Source of the DNA: Rhodococcus rhodnii | GTDB lineage: Bacteria > Actinomycetota > Actinomycetes > Mycobacteriales > Pseudonocardiaceae | Length of the DNA stretch: 60,701 nucleotides | Assembly: GCA_000720375.1 (NCBI GenBank) | Contig: JOAA01000047.1 | Coordinates: 1 to 60,701, forward strand | Reading direction: 5' to 3' | Part shown: positions 10,184-20,079 of the stretch, piece after piece | Layout of the letters: the number at the start of each line of letters is the position of its first letter | Numbering within the stretch: the stretch's first letter is position 1 | Notes under the pieces: generated by a model | Database searches by the model: none | Seen by the model: the letters and a program-made list of their open reading frames with translations, nothing else | Told to the model about the DNA's origin: nothing | Made by a program: the position numbers and the translations under genes

Positions 10184-10386
10184 TCCCTTACGAAACCCGT
10201 CTGAACTAGCTATTGGTGCTGGTCAGGCGGGTTCTTTGTGTTTTGTGGATGATCTCCTTTTGATCGTGTTGTGGTGACCTGTTTGTGGTTCTGGAGCGGT
10301 CTGCTCCAGGTCGATTGGTGTTGTGTGGGTTGGTGGGGTGTCCCTCATGCCGTTGGTGTGGGGGTCAGCGTATTTGTGGTCATGCC

Positions 10387-11527
10387 GCGAGTGGTCCGGA
10401 GAGGTGCCGGTGTGCGGGTTCTGGCGGGGCCGGACGGGCCTGGATGTTGAGGGTGGCGGTGTGCCAGCGGTGTTGGAGGTCGTTGAGAAGTCGGAGTTCT
10501 ACTTCGGTGGCGACGTGGGAGAAGACCTCGGTGATGCGGTCAATGAGCCAGGTTTTGTGGCTGTGGCGTAGTCCGTGGAAGGTGAGCCCCGGTCTAATGG
10601 GGACAGTCCCGGACACGTTGTTGGGGATTGTTTTCGTTGCCGTTGACCGCGGGCTGGAGCACGCGGCGGAGGAAGGTGCTGCGCCACCACCATTTTCCGG
10701 TCTTGGTGGTGAAGATGAACTCATGGTCGTGCCGTTGGAGATGCTGGCGGAGCAACCCGATCAGGAATGGCGGCAGGGTGATGACTCGGGCGGAGGACGC
10801 GGTTTTGGGTGCGCCGAGCCAGCGGCTGTGGCCACTTTCGTGCAGGGTGCCGGTGTGTGGATCGATGGTGATGGTGCCGTGGTCGAGGTCGACGTTGTCG
10901 CGGTGCAGTCCGGCTAGTTCGCCCCAGCGGCATCCGGTCTAGGCGGCGTGATGATCAGTAGGCCCGCGGTCTCGCCGCCGAGTGCACTGGCTTGGTCGGC
11001 GATGCGGAGGACTTCGGTGGGTGTGGCCCAGACTTTTCGGGTGGGATGCGGTGGCTGCGTCGGCCGCGGCGTCGTCGGCGGTGGATGGAGTTGGCGGGCA
11101 TGAGGCCTTCGTCGGCGGCGTCGGTGAGGATCATTGACAGGAGTTTGAGGATGCTGGCGATGGTGGTGTTGGCGTAGCCGAGCGCATGTAGGTCGATGAT
11201 CCATCGGTTGATGCTGAGTGTGGTGATCGCCGTGAGTGGGATGGCGCCCCAGCGCAGGAGGATGTGGCAGCGGAGCAGGCTGCGGTAGTTGTCGATGGTG
11301 CGTGGGTCGAGGTCCAGGGCGGTGAACCAGGTGGCGACCCATTCGCCGAGGGTGATTTTGGTCGGTCCCATGGTGGGCCGGTGGGTGTGGTCGTTGTGGT
11401 TGAGGCGCGCTACGCAGGCCTGGGCGGCGAGCTTGGTGGGGAAGCCGTAGATCGACGTGATGTGCCGGTTGCCGGTGCGGTAGCGGACTCGCCAGGTCCG
11501 CGCGCTGATCTGTTCTGTCCAGGCCAT
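10387..11527 (-). pseudogene. Tyrosine site-specific integrase, broken by frameshifts
   Basis: Starts at MAWTEQISARTWRVRYRTGN with a GGAGG six bases upstream. The N-terminal arm and SAM-like core-binding domain (LGEWVATWFTALDLDPRTID) are intact to about 11040. The frame then changes (LRIADQASALGGETAG onward), and the catalytic domain, including WGELAGLHRDNVDLDHGTIT and the box II segment FHGLRHSHKTWLI near 10560-10600, is spread over other frames. All pieces of a phage/AICE-type integrase are recognisable, but no single frame encodes the enzyme. It belongs with the DUF2637 gene and the tRNA-end remnant as parts of a decayed integrative element. Confidence 0.8.
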
Positions 11528-11994
11528 GGCGACCTCCGGATGTGCTGTCGAGTGGGTGATGCTGTCTGTTGTGCGCCTTCGGCTTCGTGAACGCAAGCTG
11601 GTTTTGCCGGTCGGATGCGACCGCGTTTCTCCGCGACAACCGACCGCACCATGTTCGGTGGGGAGGCTTGTGTTGGTGAGGTCCGACCGCACCCGATCCC
11701 CGGCTCGCGAGGCTGGCACACTCCGCCCTTCCTCGATCCCCACTGCCGCCCTTGGCTGTAGCGAAGGCGTAGATCCAAGTGGTGCCGTTTGCCACCTGTT
11801 TGCGGGATCACCACGTTGCCATTCGGTGGACCACCAACGGTAGGTGATCCACCGAGAGAACGTGTTCCACATCTGCCGTGCGGATCGATCATGGCAATGG
11901 CGACGAATGTCTTGTAATGCCGACGAGCGGTTGAGTTACAGGTCGGGCCGGCCGCGCTGGAGGTGGGTGAAACCGGTATTCACGGCGGCGGCGG
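11528..11994. other. Intergenic region, no gene seen
   Basis: Between the integrase start and the asparaginase remnant. No protein similarity, RNA gene or repeat was recognised. Confidence 0.4.
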
Positions 11995-13038
11995 TTGGGT
12001 TCCGTTCCGCGTGAGGTCAGTATCGCGGGGCTGATGGTCGCACTCTCGGCGTCTGTGGCCGGGGCTGAGGTCGCGGCCCATCAGTCGGCGAACGGAAGTG
12101 GTTGCCTGGTACGCAATGTCGTGCTTGCGGTTCACGGCGGCGCCGGGACGCTCTCCCGCGGCAGCCTGACTCCCGAGCAGGAGCGGGCCTATCGTGGCGC
12201 GCTGGAAACCGCTGCGTATGGGTTTCGCCGTGATCAACGAGGGCAGGCCGAGCCTGGACGCGGTCGAGACGGCCGTGCGGGTTCTGGAGGACGACCCGAA
12301 CTTCAATGCCGGCAAGGGAGCCGTCTTTGACACCGACGGCGAGCAGGAACTGGACGCGTCGATCATGAGCGGCAAGGACGAGAAGTCCGGCGCGGTGGCC
12401 GGTGTGCACAACACCAAGAACCCGATCTCGTTGGCGCGCATGGTGATGGAGCGATCCCGCACGTCATGATGGCGGGCAAGGGCGCGGACATCTTCGCCGT
12501 GCGCAACGGAGTTCCCTACACCACACAGGACTACTTCTTCACCCAGCGCCGGTGGGACCGTTGATCGCGGCCAAGCATCCCGGCCGGCGAGCCGACGTCC
12601 GCAGGCGTCGGGGAAACCGTTTGAGCGGTCGCGGTCGACCGCAGCCGTGATGTCGCCGCGGCCACCTCGACCGGCGGGCTGACCAACAAACTGGTTGGGC
12701 GCGTCGGTGACTCGCCGGTTATCGGCGCCGGAACGTACGCCAACAATCGCACGGTGGCGATCTCGTGCACAGGCACCGGCGAGGTGTTCATCCGAGGGGT
12801 CGCCGCGCACGACATCTCCGCGCTGATGGAGTACACCGGCGCGCGTGTGCAACGTGCGGCGGCCAAGGTGGTCACCGAGAAGATCCCTGCCCTCGGAGCG
12901 ACCGGCGGTGCCATCGCGCTTGACCCGCGCGGTGTGCTGGCCACCCCGCACAGCACTCTCGGACTGATCAACGGCTACATCACCGCCGATGGCGCGGTCG
13001 TCACCCGGATCTACGACGACGAGACCCCGACCCGGTAG
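11995..13038 (+). pseudogene. Isoaspartyl peptidase / plant-type L-asparaginase, degraded
   Basis: Successive plus-strand frames encode an Ntn-hydrolase asparaginase: a signal-like N-terminus, VVLAVHGGAGTLSRGSLTPE, then in another frame FAVINEGRPSLDAVETAVRV and NFNAGKGAVFDTDGEQELDA, then GADIFAVRNGVPYTTQDYFF, and finally AAATSTGGLTNKLVGRVGDS and PVIGAGTYANNRTVAISCTG. At least two frameshifts separate these blocks. Near 12617 the position after the catalytic Thr (GETV-stop-AVAVD) is a TGA where the family has Gly, so the self-processing site itself is destroyed. Clearly a dead gene. Confidence 0.85.
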
Positions 13039-13122
13039 CTGCACAAGGATGATGGAGGGCCTTCGCGCAAACCAACGGCGACGCGAAACATCCGCATCGA
13101 CGGAGCCACTGTGTGCTGACGT

Positions 13123-14753
13123 TCAGCGGCCGCAGCATGGATCGAAACTGTTGTGCACGCTGTGGAACGCCGTGCTCGCCGCGGGGTCTGGATCGTTGCG
13201 GAGCCGCTCGACTGTCTCGGCGAGCTCTCGGCTCGTGTGCAGGTGCCCGGACCGCACGACCGCGGAGATGTGCGCCAGGTTCGCGACGTCGGCGAGCGGG
13301 TCGGAGTCCAGAAGCAGGAAGTCGGCGTCCATACCCACGGCGACCCGGCCCATCGTGTCGGTGCGTCCCAGGTATTCAGCCGGTGCGGCCGTCGCGGCAC
13401 GCAGGATGTCGCGCGGCCGCAGTCCGGCCTTGGCCATCTCGCGGAACTCCAGTTGGAGCCGTTGTCCCGGCACGCTGCCCATACCGTCCGTTGCTGTCAT
13501 GATCGGCACACCCTCCTCGTGCCAGATCTTCAGCAGGGCCAGGCTCATGTCGTAGGCCCGCCGGTAGGTCGCGCGGATCTCCGCGGGCAGCGCGGTGAAG
13601 ATGCCGAGTACCTCGTCATAGTCCTTGCGCGCCTGTTCCGACATCAGGCGCAGCTGGGGATCGGTCTGGTATTCGGGCGCGTCGGCCAGGTATTGCGTGC
13701 GAAGCCGGACGAGAGTCGGCGACTGCCATGTCCCGTTTGCGGCGAACGTTCTGCCCATCTCGCGTGCCTTGCGCTCGTCGTAGGTGTCGAGTGCGCGTCG
13801 CAGAAGCGCGACGTTGTCCGGGTCGGCGAAGGCGGCGGGGTTGATGAGCTGTTTGGCCATCCTGGCGGCGAAGATGTCCTCCGCGAACGGCAACCTCGCC
13901 ACCCACCCCGGTACCGGCAGGCTGGTGTCCTGTTCCGTGCGCAGCCGGTCGGCGTCGGTCGAGCAGGCGATCCAGACGTTGTTGCCCGTACCGAGGTGCT
14001 CGATCGAGTCGTATCCGGCCTTCGACGCCTCGATGATGTCCACCGACGGTGGCAGATGGCCGGCGATCCTCATGCCCTTGGCGTGGGCCGCCTGGACCGC
14101 GGCGAAGAACGCGTCCCGCTCGATCAGGATCACTTTGACGAAGTCCGCGCCCTGTTCCCATTGGCGATCGATCTCCTCGCGCGCCGCGTCGGCCGATCCG
14201 ACGTTGAACGGCAGCAGCAGATCGCCCGGCATCGACAGCAGCGCGGGAGCGTACTGGGTCAGCGGAAGCCGATGGTCCGCGCGATATCTGAGCAGTTCTG
14301 GCGTACCGAGCATCTGACGCATCCCCGTCACGCCCTCGGCCAGCATCGCCGCCAGCATCAGCGCCGGCCGTTGGGCCTGCAACGCGTGCGAATGCATGTT
14401 GTTGTAGCCGGGCACGACGAAACGCCCAGCGCCGTCGACGATACGGACATCTCGGTCGGCGGCGATCGACCCCGCGGCCGCCACCGAGACGATCCGCCCG
14501 TTGCGTACCAGGACCGACATATTCGGCGCGGCACTCCCATCACGAGGGTCCACGACGGTCACACCGTCGATACGCAACGGCTGGGCACGCGGGATCTCGA
14601 CCCGTGGCGGAACCGGCGAACTCGTGACGGCCGAGTAGACGGGACCCGCCGCGGCCCCTGCACCGACGCAGACGGCACCGATGCCGGCTGTCTTGAGGAA
14701 CGAACGACGCGACGACTTGCCGCTCGGGGCGTCGGCTTGATCGTTGATCACAC
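13123..14753 (-). CDS. Tat-exported metal-dependent amidohydrolase
   Basis: About 543 residues from a GTG at 14753, chosen because it places a twin-arginine signal (SSRRSFLKTAGIGAVCVGAG) at the N-terminus and leaves the palindromic operator upstream. An amidohydrolase-superfamily TIM barrel follows: the HxH motif in YNNMHSHALQ, a His in MRIAGHLPPSVDI, a His in DSIEHLGTGN, and the C-terminal metal Asp in TATDGMG, with the usual beta-sandwich parts at both ends. The closest groups are imidazolonepropionase/prolidase-like amidohydrolases; the substrate is unknown. It is divergent from a TetR gene that probably controls it. Confidence 0.82.
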
Positions 14754-14755
14754 TA

Positions 14756-14771
14756 CTGATGATATCATCAG
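14756..14771. promoter_or_regulatory. Perfect 16-bp palindrome, probable TetR operator
   Basis: CTGATGATATCATCAG is a perfect palindrome lying between the divergent starts of the amidohydrolase (14753) and the TetR gene (14776). It is only a few bases from each start codon. This is the classical position for an autoregulatory TetR operator that also blocks the neighbouring gene. Confidence 0.75.
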
Positions 14772-14775
14772 AAAC

Positions 14776-15405
14776 GTGGGTGCCACCGGATCCCGGCTTG
14801 ACCGCCGCAAGGCGCGGACCCGCCGAAAGCTGATCGACGCGGCGCGCGCGATGCTGGCCGGCACCACGGCGCCGCAAGCGAGCATCCAGGACATCACCGA
14901 CGCCGCCGACGTCGGGTTCGGCTCGTTCTACAACCACTTCACCAGCAAGGACGAGCTCTTCGAAGCTGCCGTCGCCGATGTCCTCGAGGAAACCGGCCGA
15001 CTACTGGACGAGCTGAGCAGCGATCTGGACGACCCTGCCGCCATGTTCGCCCAGTCGGTCCGCCTCGCCACCGGCATCGGCTGGACGCAGCCCGAGATCG
15101 CCAGGGTCCTGGTGCGCCACGGCATGTCCTACTTGGAGTCCGAACGCGGGCTGGCACCCCGCGCGCTCCGCGACATCGTCGCGGCCGCTGAAGCCGGCCG
15201 ATTCCGCGTCGAGAACCCGAAACTCGCGCTGGCCGCGACGGCAGGCTCGCTGCTGACCACGCTGCACCTGATGCTCGTCGACCCGGACTTCGCCGCTCAA
15301 CCGGTGGACGAGCAACTCGCCGAGCAGCTGCTGCGGATGTTCGGACTGCCTGCGGACGAAGCCCGAGAGCTGGCCACGATGCCGCTGCCCCATGCCCGAC
15401 GTTAG
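14776..15405 (+). CDS. TetR-family transcriptional regulator
   Basis: A 209-residue repressor starting at GTG. The N-terminal TetR DNA-binding domain is clear: RKARTRRKLIDAARAMLAG, then IQDITDAADVGFGSFYNHFT, followed by KDELFEAAVADVLEE. The C-terminal ligand domain is helical and family-typical (FAQSVRLATGIGWTQPEIAR, GSLLTTLHLMLVDPDF). The start lies five bases after the palindrome, so transcription of both this gene and the divergent exported amidohydrolase should respond to it. The effector is unknown, perhaps the amidohydrolase substrate. Confidence 0.88.
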   Translation: MGATGSRLDRRKARTRRKLIDAARAMLAGTTAPQASIQDITDAADVGFGSFYNHFTSKDELFEAAVADVLEETGRLLDELSSDLDDPAAMFAQSVRLATGIGWTQPEIARVLVRHGMSYLESERGLAPRALRDIVAAAEAGRFRVENPKLALAATAGSLLTTLHLMLVDPDFAAQPVDEQLAEQLLRMFGLPADEARELATMPLPHARR

Positions 15406-15861
15406 GCAGGCCGCCCGCTTGCAACGGGCGACGGCGAGCGGATGCTCTCGGCGAGCGCGCGGGTCACGGCGTCGTGCGCGTGGTGGAAGCCCCCCTCGCG
15501 CAATAGCTTCTGTCGTCCGCGCACCCGATTTCTACCATCGGTCGGGTCCACCTGGCCGCGCTTCAGCGGTGGGCTTTCCGCAGGATGGACGCGGTGGATT
15601 ACGACGCGGTGGCTTGGGAATCCAGTGGTCGCGGGTGAGGAGTCACCTGCCGAACGTTGCCACCTATAACTGGCGTGACTCCGTTCTTCTCTGAACGAAC
15701 ATCCTCTTCTGCCGCGAAGCGAGCATGAAAGTCGGACTTGGTTTTCGTCCTCCCTACTGCACGGGTAGTAGTTCGCGCGTGATCTCGGCTGGTGGGCGTA
15801 GCTGGAACAGTCATCTCCGGGACGACGACGTGGGAATCCCTGCGGGCCATGCTCAAGCGCC
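15406..15861. other. Intergenic region, no gene seen
   Basis: Between the TetR stop and the erythromycin-esterase-like start. No recognisable gene or repeat; the right part presumably carries the promoter of the next gene. Confidence 0.4.
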
Positions 15862-17118
15862 ATGACGAGAAAAATGATCGTGGCCCTTACTGCGGGGCTG
15901 TTGCTCGTGGTGGCGGCGCCAGCATCTGGGAGCTCGCACGCCGATCCTGTTGTCCGGGCGCTTGAGGGGGTTGCTCGGCCTCTCGGCAGGTTTGTGGAGA
16001 CGGTGGGTGATGCGTCGGTGGTAGGCGTCGGTGAGGCCACTCACGGCTCGCACGAGTTCTTCGTCCTGCAGCACCGTGTCTTCGCGCAGTTGGTGCGGGG
16101 CAAGGAGTTTGGCACGTTCGCGCGGGAGGTGAGCTGGAGCGGCGGGCTCCGGCTCGACGAGTACGTCGTGCACGGCACCGGCGACCCGAGGCAGATCATG
16201 CGCGAGGAGTTCCAGGGCAGCTACCTGTGGAACACCGAGGAGTATCTCGACCTGATCGAGTGGATGCGGGCGTACAACGAGCGACATCCGGATCCGATCC
16301 GGTTCATGGGCGACGACATCGGCTATCCCGGACCGGAGCTGTTCGACCGGGTGAGCGCTTACGCACACCAGAGCCGGCCCGGGCTCGTCGCGGAGCTCGA
16401 TCGGCTCCACCGCAGCATGGCACCGACCGTCGGTGTCGCCGACTGGATGTCGACCTACCCACGCCGTCCGTTGGCTGAGCGACAGGATAACCGCGACCGC
16501 GCGTGGCAGGCGGTGAGTCTGTTGGAAGACAGCGGGTCCGATGCCTGGGCGGTTCAGCACGCGCGGGTGATCGCGCAGTCGATGACGTTGTGGGCCACCG
16601 ACTTCACCGATCCGGGGCAGGTCACCGCGGGTTTCGTCTACCGTGACGAGGCGATGGCCGACAACATCCTGTGGTGGCGTGAGCACACCGGCGACAAGAT
16701 CGTGCTGGCCGGGCACGACGGGCACGTCGCGGACGAGAGCTACTGGTCGAGCTACCCGCGGGTGCAGGGCACTTTCCTGCGGGAGCGGCTGGGCGAGGGG
16801 TACCTGAGCGTGGGCACCACGTTTCATCACGGCGCGTTCAACCTGCTCGACGTGGCTGATGGCCAGGTGCGCACAGTCACGGTGGGGCCGGCCGAGCCAG
16901 GCGGTAACGAGTCCACTCTGGACCGGGTGCGGCGGCGGGACTTCGTGCTGGACATGCGAAACGCGGCCCGACCGGCGCGCGACTGGCTCGCCGAGGCCCG
17001 GTCGACCCGGCAGTACGCCGAGTCGTTCCCCGCCGCGGAAAAACAGATCGCTCTCGGTCGTTCGTTCGATGTGCTGGTCCATTTCCACCGCGCCACACCG
17101 TCGCGGCTACTGCCGTGA
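15862..17118 (+). CDS. Erythromycin esterase family protein, exported
   Basis: A 418-residue protein with a signal peptide (MTRKMIVALTAGLLLVVAAP). The catalytic core motifs of the Ere family (PF05139) are present: VVGVGEATHGSHEFFVLQHR with the key His of GEATHG, a conserved Glu/Arg segment (FAREVSWSGGLRLDEYV), a Glu-rich helix (WNTEEYLDLIEWMRAYNERH), and KIVLAGHDGHVADES. Family members include macrolide esterases and many related hydrolases of unknown substrate (EreA/EreB to succinoglycan-associated proteins), so macrolide resistance should not be assumed. The length is typical. It is transcribed alone. Confidence 0.85.
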   Translation: MTRKMIVALTAGLLLVVAAPASGSSHADPVVRALEGVARPLGRFVETVGDASVVGVGEATHGSHEFFVLQHRVFAQLVRGKEFGTFAREVSWSGGLRLDEYVVHGTGDPRQIMREEFQGSYLWNTEEYLDLIEWMRAYNERHPDPIRFMGDDIGYPGPELFDRVSAYAHQSRPGLVAELDRLHRSMAPTVGVADWMSTYPRRPLAERQDNRDRAWQAVSLLEDSGSDAWAVQHARVIAQSMTLWATDFTDPGQVTAGFVYRDEAMADNILWWREHTGDKIVLAGHDGHVADESYWSSYPRVQGTFLRERLGEGYLSVGTTFHHGAFNLLDVADGQVRTVTVGPAEPGGNESTLDRVRRRDFVLDMRNAARPARDWLAEARSTRQYAESFPAAEKQIALGRSFDVLVHFHRATPSRLLP

Positions 17119-17378
17119 AGTCCGCAGGCTCACCGGCCGAACTCGTCGGCGCAGAGGACGAGCTGTACGGTCCCTGAAAGCCAGCTTGGTCATCACCGGA
17201 CGAAGTATCCGCAGGGCAGGTGGGGCAAGAGCACCAAGGGCGCCTCGTAAAACCACTCATTTGCCGCCGAGCGTGCACCCGCAGCCGAGCGAATCGTCAG
17301 GGGTCTCCGGCACAGTCACCACCGCGAACATCGCGACCCGGTCGCAGCAGGATGTTCACACCATCGACGACGCAGGGC

Positions 17379-17933
17379 CTACGGACATAACACCGTCCGA
17401 AACGTCACCGACACCCGCCTGCCTCGCGGAACACGTCCGACGTCCGTCCGGTCGGACCTCCTCGCCGCGATGGCGTGCCTCCACTCGTACCGCGCGGCTC
17501 CGGTCATCACGCACAGGCTGCCCGGTTCGAGCCTGACGGGTACCTGCGCGCTGCCGTCCAGGCTGGTGAAGTCCATGGTGCAGGCGGATCCGAGACTGAT
17601 CGCGGCGACGTCCGGCCCGAAGCGCGGAACGCAGTCCACGTGCGCGCTGATCCCCTGGCCCGGCAGGTACTCGTTGACGATCACCTGGTCGGCGCGCGAG
17701 GCCGTCAAACCCTCCCGGTTGAGCCGCTCAGCCAACACCACCGCCCAGTCGGGCAACGGCGGCGCCGGCTCGCGCCCGGCCACTGACCGTCTGCCGTAGT
17801 CGTAGCGGTGCCCGTAGTGCTGCACCCGCCTGCGCAACTCGCTCGACCAGGGCGCGGCGTCGATGTGGGCGAGCAACGCCGCCTCGTCGTTCAGCCAGCC
17901 GGGTAGGTATCTCAGGCCGGGAACCGAGGTCAT
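17379..17933 (-). CDS. AlkB-like 2-oxoglutarate/Fe(II) dioxygenase
   Basis: A 184-residue protein starting at MTSVPGLRYLPGWLNDEAAL. It has the AlkB core: a YGHRYDYGRR substrate-binding segment, VNEYLPGQGISAHVDCVPRF with the HxD iron ligands, and a distal His in YEWRHAIAARR followed by the 2-oxoglutarate-binding Arg in RRVSVTFRTV. The expected role is oxidative dealkylation of nucleic acid or protein; bacterial homologues of this short type often lack proven substrates. The ATGA overlap with the upstream gene (17930-17933) indicates a two-gene operon. Confidence 0.85.
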   Translation of the reverse strand: MTSVPGLRYLPGWLNDEAALLAHIDAAPWSSELRRRVQHYGHRYDYGRRSVAGREPAPPLPDWAVVLAERLNREGLTASRADQVIVNEYLPGQGISAHVDCVPRFGPDVAAISLGSACTMDFTSLDGSAQVPVRLEPGSLCVMTGAARYEWRHAIAARRSDRTDVGRVPRGRRVSVTFRTVLCP

Positions 17934-18388
17934 CGGCGGGCCAGCCTGGCCTTGTCGAGCTTGAGGCGCACGTGCTCCCACAGTGACGCCTCCGGCCAGC
18001 CCTCCAGTTCCGGCAGGAGCAGCAGGTCGAAGTGGTCGTTCCACGTCGCGTAGCCCAACGGACGCATTGCGGCGAGCTGTGACTGCGGATGAACGCGCAC
18101 CGGTGTCGGCGGCACTCGCACGTACTCCACGATCAACGGCAGCAGCGCGTCACCGTCGCTCAGCTCCGGCACCGGCGTCAGCTCGTCGTCGCCCGCCGCC
18201 GCGCTGAGCAACTCCAGCTTCCCCGGCTCGTGCCTGAACCTCAGCTCGCACCGACGTGGCTCGTCCCCCTGACCCATCCAGCGGTACTCGATCACGATCC
18301 TGGCCTCGGCCTCGGTCAGCTCGAGAGTCACGCGCTCCGAGCCGCTTCCGGTCCGCAGGAACCCCTCGAACGTCTCGTCGCCGGCCAT
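17930..18388 (-). CDS. Hypothetical protein coupled to the AlkB-like gene
   Basis: A 152-residue soluble protein of unrecognised family. The start at ATG 18388 (MAGDETFEGFLRTGSGSERV) has a GAGGAGG five bases upstream; in-frame codons further 5' lack one. The sequence is acidic, with a beta-rich N-terminal half (VTLELTEAEARIVIEYRWMG) and a C-terminal WNDHFDLLLLPELEGWPEA segment. No catalytic motif is evident. Overlap of its stop with the AlkB-like start points to linked function, possibly a partner or chaperone, but this is only inference. Confidence 0.65.
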   Translation of the reverse strand: MAGDETFEGFLRTGSGSERVTLELTEAEARIVIEYRWMGQGDEPRRCELRFRHEPGKLELLSAAAGDDELTPVPELSDGDALLPLIVEYVRVPPTPVRVHPQSQLAAMRPLGYATWNDHFDLLLLPELEGWPEASLWEHVRLKLDKARLARR

Positions 18389-18760
18389 CGCACCTCCTCG
18401 GCTCCCTAGCGTTCCCGCAGCCACCACATGGCCGCCACACGGTACACCGGATGAAAGGCTTGAACGCCAGCCTGCGAGCGACGTCCTATGGCAATCCGGT
18501 CGGACTCGTCGTCAGTGCCATCAACACCTCCCGCGAAGCCCGCAGGATGAGGCAGTGATCGCGAAGCCAGATGTGACCGAGCAAACCGATTGGCCGCAAC
18601 ACTCCCTCATGCCGATAGGCAGGTGTTTCGTTGGGGGTGTCGGTGGCTCTCTCCTTGGCTTCGCGTTCTGATCGAACATGCGCTCGTTGGGCTGGCCTTG
18701 CGCTGCGGTCTGTGCGCAAAAGGGATCGGCGCCTCGCCGAACGCTGCTACGTTGCGACGA
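18389..18760. other. Intergenic region, no gene seen
   Basis: Separates the divergent hypothetical gene and the GrpB-like gene; presumably holds both promoters. No clear motif was recognised. Confidence 0.4.
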
Positions 18761-19348
18761 GTGCCCACCAATGAGGAGATCACCCGACACCACAACCCCA
18801 ACCCGTCCGAGAACCCCTGGGTCAACGGGCCGCCCGCGCCCGAGACGGTCACAATCGTCCCGTACAACCCAGAGTGGCCCCGCCGCTACCACGCCCTGTC
18901 AGCGGAGATCCGCACGGCGCTCGGTGACGCTGCCCTGAGCATCGAGCACATTGGATCCACATCCATCAAGGGGCTCGCCGCGAAAGACGTCATCGACATC
19001 AACCTCACTGTCGCCGACCCCCGCGACGAGGACGTGTACGTTCCCCCGCTCGAACGCCTCGGCTACGTCCTCACGGTTCGAGAACCGTCGTTCCACGAGC
19101 ATCGGTGCCTGAGACTCGCCGTCCCTCGCGTCAACCTGCATGTGTACGGCCCGGATTGCCCTGAGATCATCCGGGTACGGATGTTCCGCGATTGGCTGCG
19201 TGCCCACTCTGAGGACCGCGCGCTTTACGAGGACGCGAAGCGGGCGGCGATCCCGGGAGGTGGGCACGTCATGGACTACAACGCGCGCAAGCAGAAGACG
19301 ATCCGCGAGATCTACGACCGGCTCTTCCGCGCGGCGGGGATGATGTAG
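18761..19348 (+). CDS. GrpB/UPF0157 nucleotidyltransferase-fold protein
   Basis: A 195-residue protein from GTG 18761 (VPTNEEITRHHNPNPSENPW). The GrpB core is complete: VTIVPYNPEWPRRYHALSAE, then SIEHIGSTSIKGLAAKDVID with the nucleotidyltransferase GS-type loop and the carboxylates of KDVIDINLTV, then RVNLHVYGPDCPEIIRVRMF and FRDWLRAHSEDRALYEDAKR. Members are predicted minimal nucleotidyltransferases and are sometimes fused to CoaE; the physiological substrate is generally unknown. It stands alone, with no operon partner. Confidence 0.85.
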   Translation: MPTNEEITRHHNPNPSENPWVNGPPAPETVTIVPYNPEWPRRYHALSAEIRTALGDAALSIEHIGSTSIKGLAAKDVIDINLTVADPRDEDVYVPPLERLGYVLTVREPSFHEHRCLRLAVPRVNLHVYGPDCPEIIRVRMFRDWLRAHSEDRALYEDAKRAAIPGGGHVMDYNARKQKTIREIYDRLFRAAGMM

Positions 19349-19610
19349 ACGGCAGCAATGACCGCGACTCGCGGGTCCGGCGCCCGACTCCTGGCGCTTC
19401 CACATACGGTGCGGCACCAGCCATCCCGATGGGAACCGTCCGAACCAGTTGGACCGCCTATGCCCACCGACACACTCACATGCCGCCGACAGCGCGTTCT
19501 GCCAACCGTGGTCGGCCACACACAGTCGACCTCGGTTGGGTGCGCAGGCTTTAGTTCAGAGAAGCATGTGTCAGGTGTAGTCTCCTTCCGCCCGACCCAG
19601 CCCAACGCCG

Positions 19611-19890
19611 CCGCCTGATTGAGATCGCGACAACCTTGAGGCCAGAACTATCGAGGCGAAGCGGGAGGGCTGGCTGGGCGAAGTCGAAGGACTGCAAGTC
19701 AGCCTGGCCGGCGCCAAGAACAAGATCGCCCAACTTGACGAGACGCTCGCACGCCGAACCGAGGCCGCCGAACTCGGCATGCCGCAGTTCACCGACCTTG
19801 CCGGCCGATCGTGTCACCCGCCAGCACCCCCGGCTCTTCGCCCACTGGGCATGGGCGCACGGCTCCTGGTGGACAGGATGACAAGAGCCC
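19611..19890 (+). pseudogene. C-terminal remnant of an integrase/recombinase
   Basis: The segment RTIEAKREGWLGEVEGLQVS, continuing LAGAKNKIAQLDETLARR, ELGMPQF, resembles the coiled-coil C-terminal tail of actinomycete transposon-associated integrases. No catalytic part precedes it, so only the tail remains. The assignment rests on recognition of the EGWLGEVEGL...LAGA pattern alone. Confidence 0.45.
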
Positions 19891-20079
19891 GGTGACGAGC
19901 GATTGTCACGCCGGGATCTGTGGGAGCCGGAGGGTGAGATTCCCTCCGGCCACCCGACAAAATTGTAGGGTCTCACCGCGCATGACATGTCGCTCTTGAT
20001 TGACCTGCGGATTCTCCGGATGTCTCATCGCGCTGTCACCAAGATCAGTCTCAAACCGGTGGCATTTCTTCACCGAGCG

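Noticed and set aside
13153..15405. A 750-codon plus-strand open frame
   Set aside because: Its first 540 codons lie opposite the amidohydrolase gene and look random; only the final 209 residues encode a real TetR protein from GTG 14776.
15862..17118. Macrolide resistance gene
   Set aside because: Family membership alone does not show macrolide esterase activity; many members have other substrates.
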